From: Candidatus Latescibacterota bacterium
GTDB lineage: Bacteria > Latescibacterota > UBA2968
Direction: 5' to 3'
DNA length: 64,000 nt
Assembly: GCA_022824945.1 (NCBI GenBank)
Contig: JAJDYX010000007.1
Span: forward strand, 40,094 to 104,093
Shown here: positions 42,641 through 52,209 of the stretch, piece after piece
How positions within the stretch are numbered: the stretch's first letter is position 1
Layout: each line of letters opens with the position of its first letter
Program-made: the position numbers and the translations under genes
The notes under the pieces: model-generated
The model's database searches: none
Told to the model about the DNA's origin: nothing
Seen by the model: the letters and a program-made list of their open reading frames with translations, nothing else

Positions 42641-44258
42641 TATGGGTAGAGTTGTCCTTTTGTTGGCGATTGTTTTGTTGTCGGGCGGATCCGTGCAGGC
42701 ACAAGTTCCGCCCATTTTTGCGCCCGGAACAGAATTGCACGATATTTACTGCCGCGCATGTGCCCATTTTTCCCCCGAGGTTCTGCCCGTTGACAGCGAG
42801 TTTCGACTGGATAGAGCTATTTGTGGGACGTCGGCAATAAGGGGATTAACCGCAAATTGGGATCGTTTGCCTCCCGCTGCAAAGGAGGCATTTGCGGTAT
42901 TTTTGCAGCGTCCTATCCTGAGTCATTCGGTTTTGTCTTCGGAGGGGCGTTTCAAAATTCACTACAATACGACGGGGACACACGCTGTTGCTCCAACAGA
43001 CGCAGATGCCAATGGGGTGCCGGATTATGTCGATGAGGCCGCACGGGTTTTTGAGTCGGTTTGGGACTTGGAGATCAATCAGTTGGGCTACAATCCCCCT
43101 CCATCCGATGGCGATGGTGTTTACGACATTTATATCAAAAATCTCGCCCTTCAGCAGGCTTATGGCTTTACATATCCGATTGCATATACGGAATTGACGA
43201 CGCCGAGTTATATGGAGATTGACAATAATTTTACGGATAGTATTTACCCTGTAAATTCACGCGGATTGGATGGATTGCGCGTGACGGCTGCACACGAGTT
43301 TTTTCACGCGATTCAATTTGGGTATTATGCCGATTTTGGCGCTGCGTGGTGGCAGGAACTCACGGCGACCTGGATGGAGGATGTGGCTTACCCCGACGTG
43401 AATGATTTTTATCAGTACCTGAGTTGTCCGAGTAATTTTTGTTGTATTTACGACGCTCCCAAAGCCTCATTAGACAAGTTTTCCGGGAGTCTCCATCCTT
43501 TTGGCGCGTCGATTTTTGCCCACCACATGGAGCAGGTGTACGGAGCGGATGTGATTAAAAGTGTTTGGGAGTTGCTAAAAAAGCGCGATCCGAGCAATTA
43601 TAGTTTGTCGCTTATTGATGACGGGATGCCTCTGGGCGGATTTGCACAGGTGATGCCGCGGTTTGCCGCGTGGAATTATTTGACTGATGTACGCACGCGC
43701 CCCGGGTATTATGTTGAAGCGCGCGATTTGCCTTCGATAAAGCCTGCCAATATATTCCTCGGCACTGGTGGCTCTTTTGAAGGGTCTGAAACGGTAGATC
43801 ATTTGGGGACGACATATTTGCGCGTGGCAACTTCGAATATCTTTGGTGGGCTTCGTGGGGCGTTTGCACTGGACGACCGCGGGCAGTGGCAATTGCTGGT
43901 TATGCTGATGTCTCCATCAGGCGTCGAGTTATTGTACCCGCGCGGGACAACGGTGGTGATTCCCAGAGCGAATCGTTTTGACGAGGTTGTATTTATTGTG
44001 ATGGAGACATCGCTTTCGGGAGAAAGACGGCGCGTGGATTACACGCTGTCAACCGGCGGGAGTACGGCGACGGATCTCGTATGCGATGTCGATGGCGATG
44101 GGCGCGTTGCATTTTCCGACTTTCTGCGCTTTGCAGATGGTTTTAAGCTTTTGCACACGGATGATAATTACGATCCAAAATTGGATTTCAACGGGGATGG
44201 TCCTGTTGATTTTCGGGATTTTCTCATTTTTGTTTCCCATTTTGGCGAATCGCGTTAA
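42633..44258 (+). CDS. Secreted MXAN_6640-type metalloprotease with dockerin-like tail
   Basis: A 541-residue exported protein with signal peptide (about 5-23). The zinc motif H221-E-F-F-H225 in TAAHEFFHAIQFGYYAD matches the MXAN_6640 family of putative metalloproteases; EELTATWMED-like residues downstream supply the glutamate ligand (QELTATWMED). The final 60 residues hold two EF-hand/dockerin-like loops (DVDGDGRVAFSDFL, DFNGDGPVDFRDFL). ATGs at 42633 and 42642 are both possible. It overlaps the DtxR gene end and precedes map. Confidence 0.85.
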   Translation: MTDMGRVVLLLAIVLLSGGSVQAQVPPIFAPGTELHDIYCRACAHFSPEVLPVDSEFRLDRAICGTSAIRGLTANWDRLPPAAKEAFAVFLQRPILSHSVLSSEGRFKIHYNTTGTHAVAPTDADANGVPDYVDEAARVFESVWDLEINQLGYNPPPSDGDGVYDIYIKNLALQQAYGFTYPIAYTELTTPSYMEIDNNFTDSIYPVNSRGLDGLRVTAAHEFFHAIQFGYYADFGAAWWQELTATWMEDVAYPDVNDFYQYLSCPSNFCCIYDAPKASLDKFSGSLHPFGASIFAHHMEQVYGADVIKSVWELLKKRDPSNYSLSLIDDGMPLGGFAQVMPRFAAWNYLTDVRTRPGYYVEARDLPSIKPANIFLGTGGSFEGSETVDHLGTTYLRVATSNIFGGLRGAFALDDRGQWQLLVMLMSPSGVELLYPRGTTVVIPRANRFDEVVFIVMETSLSGERRRVDYTLSTGGSTATDLVCDVDGDGRVAFSDFLRFADGFKLLHTDDNYDPKLDFNGDGPVDFRDFLIFVSHFGESR

Positions 44259-44269
44259 GGGAGCGCGCT

Positions 44270-45034
44270 GTGATTGTATTGCGAACAGATCGAGAGTTGG
44301 ATTTGATGGTTGAGGCAAACCGCATTGTGGGACTGGTGCATCGCACACTCAAGCCGCTTGTCAAAGTGGGGACGACGACCAGAGAACTCGATAGCGTGGT
44401 CGAAGATGTGATTCGAGCGCATGGAGCAGAACCCGCATTTAAGGGCTATAAGGGGTATCCGGCAGCGAGTTGTATTTCTATTAATGAACAGGTTGTACAC
44501 GGGATCCCCGGATCGCGGAAGCTGGTGGATGGAGATATTGTCAGCATTGATATCGGTGTGAAATTGCGTGGCTATTACGGCGATCAGGCGATTACGCGCG
44601 TTGTTGGCAATATTTCTGACAGAGAAAAAGAATTGCTCAAAGTGACGCGAGAATCCCTATTTAAAGGGATTGAGCAAGCTGTTGCCGGAAGACGCCTGAG
44701 CGATATTTGTGGCGCGGTACAAAACTGGGTTGAGCAATTTGGATTTTCTGTTGTGCGGCAATTTGTGGGACATGGTATTGGGCGCAGGTTGCACGAAGAA
44801 CCCGCCGTACCCAATTATGTGCCTCCAGAGCGCAACCCGCGTTTGCGAAAGGGGATGGTGCTCGCTATTGAGCCGATGGTCAATTTGGGAACGCACGAAG
44901 TTGTGGTGGCAGATGACGGATGGACGGCATCGGCTGCCGATGGGCTGCCTTCGGCGCATTTTGAACATGTGGTGGCAATTACGCGCGGAGAGCCCAGGAT
45001 ATTGACGATGTTTGAGGAAGAGATCGATGCGTAA
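44270..45034 (+). CDS. map: Type I methionine aminopeptidase
   Basis: A 254-residue enzyme that removes the initiator methionine. Metal ligands are D in SIDIGV and GYYGDQAIT, H in GHGIGRRLHEEP, E in LAIEPM and E in HFEHV. The start is GTG at 44270 with AAGGGAG 6 nt upstream. It overlaps the next lipoprotein gene by 8 nt. No infB/rpm ribosomal context, where map is often found, is present. Confidence 0.95.
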   Translation: MIVLRTDRELDLMVEANRIVGLVHRTLKPLVKVGTTTRELDSVVEDVIRAHGAEPAFKGYKGYPAASCISINEQVVHGIPGSRKLVDGDIVSIDIGVKLRGYYGDQAITRVVGNISDREKELLKVTRESLFKGIEQAVAGRRLSDICGAVQNWVEQFGFSVVRQFVGHGIGRRLHEEPAVPNYVPPERNPRLRKGMVLAIEPMVNLGTHEVVVADDGWTASAADGLPSAHFEHVVAITRGEPRILTMFEEEIDA

Positions 45035-45509
45035 ATCTATTCTCTTATGCGTTCTTATGTGGTTGATGTCTTGTAGCCAGCACTATGAGGAAGGGGCGCA
45101 TCCGCCGCCAAAGCCTCCACCTGTTCAAGCCACAGAGGATAAAGAGCGATCGCAGACATCGGGCGCCGTGGTTTCGGGGACGATTCGTCTGGCCAATGGG
45201 CTGGACGAGCGCATTGGGAGCAATGCCGTGCTATTTGTTATTGCGCGACCAGCCCCTGTTGGTGGGCCACCACTGGCCGTGAAGCGGCTCGACATTTCTG
45301 ATTTCCCCCTTTCTTACACGCTGACGCAAGGGGATGCAATGATTGAGATTAACTGGTCTGAGATCGATGCGTTGTACGTTTCTGCAAAAATTGATGCAGA
45401 TGGACGTGTGGGTGGTTCAAAAGCAGGGGATATGGAGGGGATTTATCCGCAAAATCCCGTTGCGCCCGGGGCCGTGGAAGTGGATATTTTGATCGATACG
45501 GTGCATTGA
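45027..45509 (+). CDS. Lipoprotein with a CcmI/CycH-like C-terminal domain
   Basis: A 160-residue lipoprotein (lipobox LMSC, C21) with a Pro-rich linker and a beta domain, SGTIRLANGLDERIGSNAVL followed by FVIARPAPVGGPPLAVKRL, that resembles the periplasmic end of the cytochrome c maturation factor CcmI. The TPR part of CcmI is absent. It starts inside the map stop. A role in cytochrome c handling is possible, since a cytochrome c' gene lies elsewhere in the window, but no ccm genes are adjacent. Confidence 0.75.
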   Translation: MRKSILLCVLMWLMSCSQHYEEGAHPPPKPPPVQATEDKERSQTSGAVVSGTIRLANGLDERIGSNAVLFVIARPAPVGGPPLAVKRLDISDFPLSYTLTQGDAMIEINWSEIDALYVSAKIDADGRVGGSKAGDMEGIYPQNPVAPGAVEVDILIDTVH

Positions 45510-45512
45510 GTT

Positions 45513-47252
45513 ATGAGCTATACGGTGATTCACGCGACACACGAAGCGGTTCGCAAGGCCGGTGGTATTGGGACTGTGCTCGAGGGCTTGATGGCCTCTT
45601 CTGTGTACCAGGAAGCCGTGAGGCGATCTTTTCTCGTCGGCCCGCTTTCTCGCCCAGAGGATGAAGATCTTCTTGCGGAAAGTGGCGAGGTAATTTTTTC
45701 GACTATTTCCGGGGTGCAAAATGTGGATTGTGCTGACACGCTCAATCGCGTAGCAGAGCGGTACAATGTCAATATCGTTTATGGGATGCGCCAATTCACG
45801 GGTGGATACGAAGCCGATGTGTTGCTGGTCGATGCCGAAGACATCAACCCACGTCGGTCCCGCAATTTTAAGTACAATCTCTACAGGCATTTTGGCCTTA
45901 CGTCTGACCGATACGATACGATCGAGGATTACGCGTTTTATATCGAGAGTGCGGAAGCTATTTACGACGCTGTTGTCGCGCTTATCGGAAAGGACTCCGG
46001 CCCACATATTGTGCTGTCCCATGAGTATATGGGCATGCCTGTTGCGCTCAAAACTATTATGGAAAATGATCCGCGCTTTTGGGCAATTTTTTACGCCCAT
46101 GAAGTTTCAGCGATGCGCGAGATCACTGAGGGCAACCCGGGGCACGATGTGATGTTTTACAATGCGATGGCGCAGGCACTTGCGCGGGGCGAAGTGGTTG
46201 AGGATGTATTTGGAGATCAGTCCGATTATTATCGACACGCTCTGGTTCAATTGGCATCGCACTGCGATGGTATTTTTGCCGTGGGTGATCCAACGTTCGA
46301 TGAGCTTCGGTTTATGGGGTTTGAGGCGCAGGCGATAGATCTGGTTTACAATGGGATTCCATCTGTGCAGATTTCTTATGTAGAGAAATTACAATCTTGC
46401 ACGCGCTTACGGGATTACGCGCAGAATTTGCTCGGATATGAGCCAGATGTGGTGATGACACATGTCACGCGCCCGGTGATTAGCAAAGGGCTGTGGCGCG
46501 ATTTGCTCGTATTGTCGCATCTCGATAGATTGTTGGAGGACAAAGGACAAACGGGTGTGTTTTTTGTGCTTACAACGGCCGCGGAACAGCGTAGTTCGCA
46601 AGATGTCGAGACAATGGAATCCGAATATGGCTGGCCGGTTAGCCATCAGATAGGGGCTCCCGATCTGGTTTCAAATGAGGTGGATATCTGGCGGGATATG
46701 GAAGCGTTTAACCGCGAGTCTGTTGCCATTCAAGCGATTTTGGTCAATCAGTTTGGATGGGACCGGACAAGTTGCGGGCAGCGCATGCCGCAGGATATGG
46801 CGTTTGAGGATTTGCGCCGGGGCACGGATGTCGAATTTGGACAATCAATTTACGAGCCGTTTGGCATTGCCGTGCTCGAGACGCTGACTTTTGGCGGGCT
46901 GTGCGTACCGAGTAGTGTGTGCGGATGTTGCGGATTTTTGGATCGCGCAACACAAGAAAAACCGAATTCTCTCGTTGTTGTGGCTGATTATACGGCGGAT
47001 GTCGCATCGGAAAGCCTTACATCTGCTCGTGCAATAGGAGAGTTTGAACGCCGTATTCAGGAGGATAAAGTGGCAGAAAAAGTCGCGTGGGATATCGCAG
47101 ATGCGTTGCCATCATCGGATAGAGAACGCGAGGCGCAATTGCATTCGGGTTACAAGTTGGCTGCACAAATGAGCTGGGATCGCGTGTGCGAAGCATTTTT
47201 TTTCCCAGGTATAGAACGCGCGATTTCCCGTCGATCACAACGAAACGTTTGA
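45513..47252 (+). CDS. Glycogen/starch synthase-like glycosyltransferase
   Basis: A 579-residue GT-B glycosyltransferase. VRKAGGIGTVLEGL near the N-terminus is the donor-binding KxGG-type motif of glycogen synthases, and SIYEPFGIAVLETLTFGGLCVP is the C-terminal E-x7-E motif. Length exceeds the usual 480 of GlgA, and the middle is divergent, so the product may be a different glucan or glycoside. Next to it are map and lipoprotein genes, not glycogen genes. Confidence 0.82.
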   Translation: MSYTVIHATHEAVRKAGGIGTVLEGLMASSVYQEAVRRSFLVGPLSRPEDEDLLAESGEVIFSTISGVQNVDCADTLNRVAERYNVNIVYGMRQFTGGYEADVLLVDAEDINPRRSRNFKYNLYRHFGLTSDRYDTIEDYAFYIESAEAIYDAVVALIGKDSGPHIVLSHEYMGMPVALKTIMENDPRFWAIFYAHEVSAMREITEGNPGHDVMFYNAMAQALARGEVVEDVFGDQSDYYRHALVQLASHCDGIFAVGDPTFDELRFMGFEAQAIDLVYNGIPSVQISYVEKLQSCTRLRDYAQNLLGYEPDVVMTHVTRPVISKGLWRDLLVLSHLDRLLEDKGQTGVFFVLTTAAEQRSSQDVETMESEYGWPVSHQIGAPDLVSNEVDIWRDMEAFNRESVAIQAILVNQFGWDRTSCGQRMPQDMAFEDLRRGTDVEFGQSIYEPFGIAVLETLTFGGLCVPSSVCGCCGFLDRATQEKPNSLVVVADYTADVASESLTSARAIGEFERRIQEDKVAEKVAWDIADALPSSDREREAQLHSGYKLAAQMSWDRVCEAFFFPGIERAISRRSQRNV

Positions 47253-47308
47253 TGCTTTGAAGCGTGTAAAGAGCTATGAGTAGTTCAGATATTTTTACCC
47301 ATTGAGTG

Positions 47309-48490
47309 ATGATTATGATGAGAAAACAATTTTTATTGATTTTGGGAGTCGCAGTATGTCTCGCTGGTTGCAATACCGAAAAGCGCAACCCCCTGGGCGA
47401 AGGCTTTGTTGGACGCGATCCCGGCGATACAGTAGCATTGCCCGCTGTTCCGCTAACGTCGGCGCGGTCCTTTCATTCCCTAATTTTTCCCACTGTGATG
47501 GGGGAACAAGAAGAATTGCTGGTCGGGCAGATGAATGGGTTTTTGCTGCGGAGCCTGTTGCGTTTTAATGTGCCAGATGAATTTTCTGGCGGTGTGCCAC
47601 CGGGTTTAACGATTGATTCCCTGCGCGTCAATCTGGGTATTCGATCGGCGCGATTGGTCGAAAATGCATCGTTGATCGCATTGCGACCCGATTCGCCGTG
47701 GAAAGAACTTCAGACCTATGTCGATACGCTCTCGCTGGTCGAGACCGAGGTGCTTGCGACGCCGATCCCCGATGCTGTGGCGCAGGTGTTTGCAGATCGC
47801 GTTCGGATCGATTTGCCCGTGTCGCTCTTGAAGGATGCGATAGAATCAAGTTCTCTATCTATGGATATTTTGTTGCAACCCGATGGAGAGGCACCTTTTT
47901 TGTTGGATATTTTTGCACGCGAAGCTACTGATATTCGTGCAGATGCAACGATTCCCGAATTAGAGGCGGTGTACCGGGTGGGTGATGTGACAGAGCGCGT
48001 AGCTGTTCAGACCGATGCAGACACCTATTGGAGTGCGCGGACTAATGGCGGTCCGCCAGAAAATCTGATAATTCTTTCCGAGGGTTTGTTTTACGGCAGC
48101 GTCATGAATTTCGATCTGCCCAATATTCCGCAAGGTGCGACGATCAATTCGGCTAAATTGCAATTGGATATCGATCTGGATCGTTCCTATTTTTCTTCTT
48201 TTCCCATTGAAATATATGGCCTGCAAATTGCAGAAGGCGATACTGCATTTACGCGGTTTAATGCGGAATTTCCCATCGAACCGACGAAAGCGACTTACCC
48301 GATTAACCAGACTTTGATTCAGGCATGGGCATCTGGTGCGCGAGAAAATCATGGGTTGGCACTTTCGCCTCTCAATTTTACTTCTTCAACAGGTTTACCA
48401 GCACTCTTAAATTCGCCTCCGCTCATCCGATGGCTCGTGTTGAAAGATGTGCGTTTGAACCTTATTTACTCTCTTTCTCCGGAATTGTGA
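47309..48490 (+). CDS. Hypothetical lipoprotein of beta-rich type
   Basis: Not a recognised family. The ~393-residue protein has a lipoprotein signal (VCLAGC) and repeated beta-strand-like segments such as SLRVNLGIRSARL and SAKLQLDIDLDRSYF, resembling carbohydrate-binding or DNRLRE-like sandwich modules. Several ATG/GTG codons at 47306-47318 compete without a good ribosome site. It is 1 nt before a barrel protein gene, so the two may form an envelope unit. Confidence 0.75.
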   Translation: MIMMRKQFLLILGVAVCLAGCNTEKRNPLGEGFVGRDPGDTVALPAVPLTSARSFHSLIFPTVMGEQEELLVGQMNGFLLRSLLRFNVPDEFSGGVPPGLTIDSLRVNLGIRSARLVENASLIALRPDSPWKELQTYVDTLSLVETEVLATPIPDAVAQVFADRVRIDLPVSLLKDAIESSSLSMDILLQPDGEAPFLLDIFAREATDIRADATIPELEAVYRVGDVTERVAVQTDADTYWSARTNGGPPENLIILSEGLFYGSVMNFDLPNIPQGATINSAKLQLDIDLDRSYFSSFPIEIYGLQIAEGDTAFTRFNAEFPIEPTKATYPINQTLIQAWASGARENHGLALSPLNFTSSTGLPALLNSPPLIRWLVLKDVRLNLIYSLSPEL

Positions 48491-48491
48491 T

Positions 48492-49655
48492 ATGACGCGA
48501 ATAATTCTCGCTTTGGGTTTTATTTTTGCGCTGGTGCTGCCGGCTTGCGCCAATACAATTTTTTCTTTTTACGGCGTTGGCGATCCAGTCAGACGCGTCG
48601 ATGCGCGGTCTCGAAGTATGGGGGGCGGTGGTCGGTCGCTGGCCGATGGGCTAAATTTTTCATCCCACAATCCCGCATTGTTGGGGGCTTTCCGCAGGGC
48701 GTCCGTGAGTCTGCAATTTATGGCTCAGCACCGATTTTTGAATGGCGAAAGTATCGTAAATGACGGGGATATTGGGGCTTTTCAGATCGCGCTACCTATG
48801 AGACGTGGCCCTGTTTTGGGGGTGGGACTTGAACCGCTTACTGATATGGATTTCGGATCGATAGAAGATCGCGGTACGGGTGATTTGAAGTATCGATTAG
48901 AGGTGGAAGCGACTGGGGGAATCCAGGCTATTTCTCTGGGGTTGGGACATCGGATCGGGCACAGAATTTTTGTGGGAGGGCGTATAAATTGGGTAGCTAT
49001 GGGAACACTGAACGAGTCCTGGATCAAGAATTTTGACAATGAGACAGTCTTCTTTTCTCACGACAAAATCACGCGTACCCACCGCGGATGGCTGCCTTCA
49101 TTTGGAATTATCTATACTCCCACTTCGCAGTGGAGCCTGGGCGCGAATGTCGATATCGGAGGCAGTATCAAGCAGCGTCAGGTTCAAAGAAATCGTTTTG
49201 TGGAGCAGCGCGAAGCTGTTGAGGTCGAGACGGAAAGCGATGTGGAATTTCCCCGAGAATTTGGGGTGGGGATAACGTATCTGGCTGGCTATCGCTGGCT
49301 GGCGTCAGTCGATATTTCTCGAGGGCTGTGGCACGCGACAGGAGATGGACGGTTTGATACGTGGGATGTGAGTGCCGGGATGTTGTGGCGCACGGGAAAT
49401 CCCGATGTGCTGGTGCGAAGCCGGCGCTTTGAACTCGGCGCGGGTTTTCATTATCGGTCACTTTATTTTCCAACAGCCTCTAACAGTCAGATTGACGAAT
49501 TGGGCGCGAGCTTTGGCGTGGCGTTACCATTTGTGAATAATAGCGGTCATTTTCGCTATGTGCTCGAGGCGGGAAGGCGCGGTGACCGTTCAAAACACGG
49601 TGCGTCAGAGCGGTTTATTCAGCACTCTTTTTCCGTGGTCGGTTTTGTAAGGTAG
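48492..49655 (+). CDS. FadL/PorV-like outer-membrane beta-barrel protein
   Basis: A 387-residue exported protein with a signal peptide ending near CAN. The N-terminal SRSMGGGGRSLADGLNFSSHNPALLG motif is characteristic of FadL/PorV-type barrels, which move hydrophobic compounds or help secretion. Amphipathic strands run to the C-terminal F-V-R. It follows the lipoprotein gene by 1 nt and converges with the antiporter gene, leaving only 16 nt between them and no terminator. Confidence 0.78.
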   Translation: MTRIILALGFIFALVLPACANTIFSFYGVGDPVRRVDARSRSMGGGGRSLADGLNFSSHNPALLGAFRRASVSLQFMAQHRFLNGESIVNDGDIGAFQIALPMRRGPVLGVGLEPLTDMDFGSIEDRGTGDLKYRLEVEATGGIQAISLGLGHRIGHRIFVGGRINWVAMGTLNESWIKNFDNETVFFSHDKITRTHRGWLPSFGIIYTPTSQWSLGANVDIGGSIKQRQVQRNRFVEQREAVEVETESDVEFPREFGVGITYLAGYRWLASVDISRGLWHATGDGRFDTWDVSAGMLWRTGNPDVLVRSRRFELGAGFHYRSLYFPTASNSQIDELGASFGVALPFVNNSGHFRYVLEAGRRGDRSKHGASERFIQHSFSVVGFVR

Positions 49656-49671
49656 TTGGTGGCAGGACAGT

Positions 49672-50853
49672 TCAAACGGCCTGCGTTCGGCGCGCAAGCG
49701 CTCGGATGCGGCCGTTTTTAATTTTTTGAGCGATTTGATTGACTAAAAAGTACAGAAGGTGCAGACCAATCCCCGTGCAAACAAAGTACAGGGGTGCGGT
49801 TTCGGGGGCAATGGATTCAAAGCAAACGATCGCAAGGAGGCCCTGTGACAATAGTGGAAGCCAGGCTTGAACGGGTTGTGACGTGAGGCGACTGCATAGC
49901 AGACCCCCGGCAATCTTGCCCAGAATCAAGGCTGCAATCAGGGGAAAAAAATAAGAAGGTGCAGAGGGCATTTGCCAGTCCAAAATAAGGCCACTAACAT
50001 AGTGTGCGAGGGCAAAAGCTATTAGTGCTTCCGCTTTTGGTGGGCGGATATTAGACCTCAGTCCGAGTTTGGTGCGCAAGGATAATGCAAGCCCCACTAC
50101 CCAGGATAAAATAAGAGGCTGAATCCAAACGTGCCACGAAGCAAGTGCGAGCAGGAATGATAGGGCAAACCAACTCGTCAATTGGCCTGTGGGTGTGTGG
50201 ATATGTCGCAGCCAGCGGTACGCGAGTTCAATGCCAATAATTCCGATCAAAACGGCCAGTGCTATATCTGCGGCCAGATTCAGAAAGGGACCAAATCCAT
50301 CTTTCTGTATGAATTGGACACCGAAGATAAGTCCTGTTAAAAAGAGCAAACAGAGACCGATTGCCGTAACGCATAAAGAAAAAGGCCAGGTGTCTCGCAG
50401 ATTGTGTTCTGCGCGGTCTAAAAATAGGGGGGCCGGGATACCCGATAGGATGGCGAGTTGCAAGGTAGTGACCAGGTGAAGGTCGAAGAAGATGAGCACG
50501 AAGAAGGTAGTAAGAACGGGTGCTGCATACAGGTAGAGACTCCCCGTAAGCAAACGCTGATTTGTGAAGATAGGACGGGAGAGCGATGTGCCCAAATAAA
50601 GGCCAATCCAGACCATCGCGATATCCGCGAAGGGTTTTATGCTTTGGTGGCTATCAGCGGTTGTAATAGGTGCAAAGCCAATGGCGAGACCCGCTGCAAT
50701 CATGCCCAGAACATCGGGCAATTTGGCACGCTGGGCCAGTCGCGCACCCACGATAGAGGCCGTCAGGAGGAAGCCAACCCAGACCATTTCGGGAGGTGAT
50801 TGAAGTAGCCAGATCAGAATACCGATACCAAGTGTAATGCACAGAAGGCGCAT
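49672..50853 (-). CDS. Cation:proton antiporter-like membrane protein (A)
   Basis: A 393-residue protein with about 11-12 membrane helices in the arrangement of CPA2 antiporters (KLPDVLGMIAAGLAIGF early, ALAHYVSGLILDW late). The acidic pair usually seen in antiporter helix 5 is not obvious; LDRAEHN may be the equivalent. It follows a paralogous gene by 10 nt on the same strand, which hints that the two form a heteromer. Confidence 0.75.
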   Translation of the reverse strand: MRLLCITLGIGILIWLLQSPPEMVWVGFLLTASIVGARLAQRAKLPDVLGMIAAGLAIGFAPITTADSHQSIKPFADIAMVWIGLYLGTSLSRPIFTNQRLLTGSLYLYAAPVLTTFFVLIFFDLHLVTTLQLAILSGIPAPLFLDRAEHNLRDTWPFSLCVTAIGLCLLFLTGLIFGVQFIQKDGFGPFLNLAADIALAVLIGIIGIELAYRWLRHIHTPTGQLTSWFALSFLLALASWHVWIQPLILSWVVGLALSLRTKLGLRSNIRPPKAEALIAFALAHYVSGLILDWQMPSAPSYFFPLIAALILGKIAGGLLCSRLTSQPVQAWLPLLSQGLLAIVCFESIAPETAPLYFVCTGIGLHLLYFLVNQIAQKIKNGRIRALARRTQAV

Positions 50854-50863
50854 GGGAGTCGTC

Positions 50864-52081
50864 TCAAGTGTGAGATTGCGGCGAATTTGCGGGTGGAATA
50901 AGTATTATTTGACTTAAAAAAACGGCAATCACGAGGCCCGTAATGAGCGTATAGTGCTGAAAGTCGAGAAGGTAAATGGCCTGTACGCCAACAGCGATAC
51001 TCAGCGTGCCCTGGGGATGCCAACTCATGGCGAGCAATTCGCGCCAGGTCTGCGGTATTTGCCAGAGGGTTTGGGAGACCGTAAAACCGATTGTGCGGCC
51101 CATTCCACGCACGAGTATCATTGTGAGGGCAAGTGGAAAAAGAGGCGACCAGAGAAAAAATATATCACCGCTAAATTCCCCTATTATTGAGCCGATTAGA
51201 GCAAAAAAAATTGGCTCAATTACATCATTTGCGCGTGTTGTAAATTCGACGACCTCGCGTTTTGCCACGGTTGTGTTAATCAGCCAGATACCCGACAGAA
51301 ATCCCACTGCAAGCGATGGCAGCCCCGGTGCATGGCACAAACCAGAAAGGACGATCACAATGCCCAAGACGAGACTTAGTGCGCGAGCACCCGTGCGGTG
51401 ACTGCGAAATGAAAAATCGAGTGCGATGCCTCCGACCACGCCCGCGCCGAGCATGAGCAAACCAATACCAGTTGCGCCTATAAATGGCAAGCTTCCCAAA
51501 TAAAAAATGGGATTTTCTGCAAGCGGCGGGAAAGCGATGCACAACGCAGCCAGGGCCGCGATATTGCCAAGTGGCAGATTTTGACCCGGAACTGGGTCTG
51601 GTATAGGGCGGTTAGGCCACTGAAAAAAAGGCGAGGGAAAGCGTGTAGTAAGGGCGAAACTGGTGAGCAGGACGATGGCGAGGGGTAAATTTTGGAGCAA
51701 CCCGAGATATCGATAAAGTATCAAACCACTGGCGAAAGCCGCAAGGACAGTAAATCCGCCTGTGGCGAGTACAACGGCTGTTTGCGAGTAAATCACTGAG
51801 ATCCCGTGGTCTCGCAGATTTTGGAGGTCTGTGGACAGGCCTGCTTGCAGGCCAATCCACAGTAAAATAGCACCGATGCAATTGTACCGCAGCATTTCAA
51901 ATAGATGAAATACCTCATTGGTTTCGGGAAAAAACATCCCGATGAGAACACCGAGGAGCAGATAATGTGCTCTGCCCATTCGCAGACTGTCTATCAGCGG
52001 GTATGGCGGCATCCACCGGAAAATTTTTTGACCGAGAAAAAAAGCACCAAAACCGACTATTAAGCTAAAAATAAAGGCCAT
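50864..52081 (-). CDS. Cation:proton antiporter-like membrane protein (B)
   Basis: A 405-residue protein with about 12 membrane helices (LLLGVLIGMFFPETNEVF, GAILLWIGLQAGLS). It resembles its neighbour and the CPA2 family but lacks the KefB/C C-terminal TrkA domain. It is first in the minus-strand pair and is divergent from the RsbW-like gene, with a 257-nt gap. The transported ion is unknown. Confidence 0.75.
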   Translation of the reverse strand: MAFIFSLIVGFGAFFLGQKIFRWMPPYPLIDSLRMGRAHYLLLGVLIGMFFPETNEVFHLFEMLRYNCIGAILLWIGLQAGLSTDLQNLRDHGISVIYSQTAVVLATGGFTVLAAFASGLILYRYLGLLQNLPLAIVLLTSFALTTRFPSPFFQWPNRPIPDPVPGQNLPLGNIAALAALCIAFPPLAENPIFYLGSLPFIGATGIGLLMLGAGVVGGIALDFSFRSHRTGARALSLVLGIVIVLSGLCHAPGLPSLAVGFLSGIWLINTTVAKREVVEFTTRANDVIEPIFFALIGSIIGEFSGDIFFLWSPLFPLALTMILVRGMGRTIGFTVSQTLWQIPQTWRELLAMSWHPQGTLSIAVGVQAIYLLDFQHYTLITGLVIAVFLSQIILIPPANSPQSHT

Positions 52082-52173
52082 AAAATGCCTGCACTTTGGG
52101 GAATGTCGTCTTTACCGCGGTGGATTATACTTTTTTCCAAAGTCCGGGTCAAGGGCGAAGTTGACGACCCGCG

Positions 52174-52207
52174 CTTGACAGTCACTAAAATATAGTGTAT
52201 AGTCAAG
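52174..52207 (+). promoter_or_regulatory. Palindromic sigma70 promoter of the rsbW-hpf-hprK operon
   Basis: TTGACA (52175-52180) and TATAGT (52198-52203, 5/6) are 17 nt apart. The whole element is an imperfect 34-bp palindrome: CTTGAC/GTCAAG (52174-52179, 52202-52207) outside and CACTA/TAGTG (52183-52187, 52193-52197) inside. A bound dimer would block the promoter. Confidence 0.7.
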
Positions 52208-52209
52208 AT

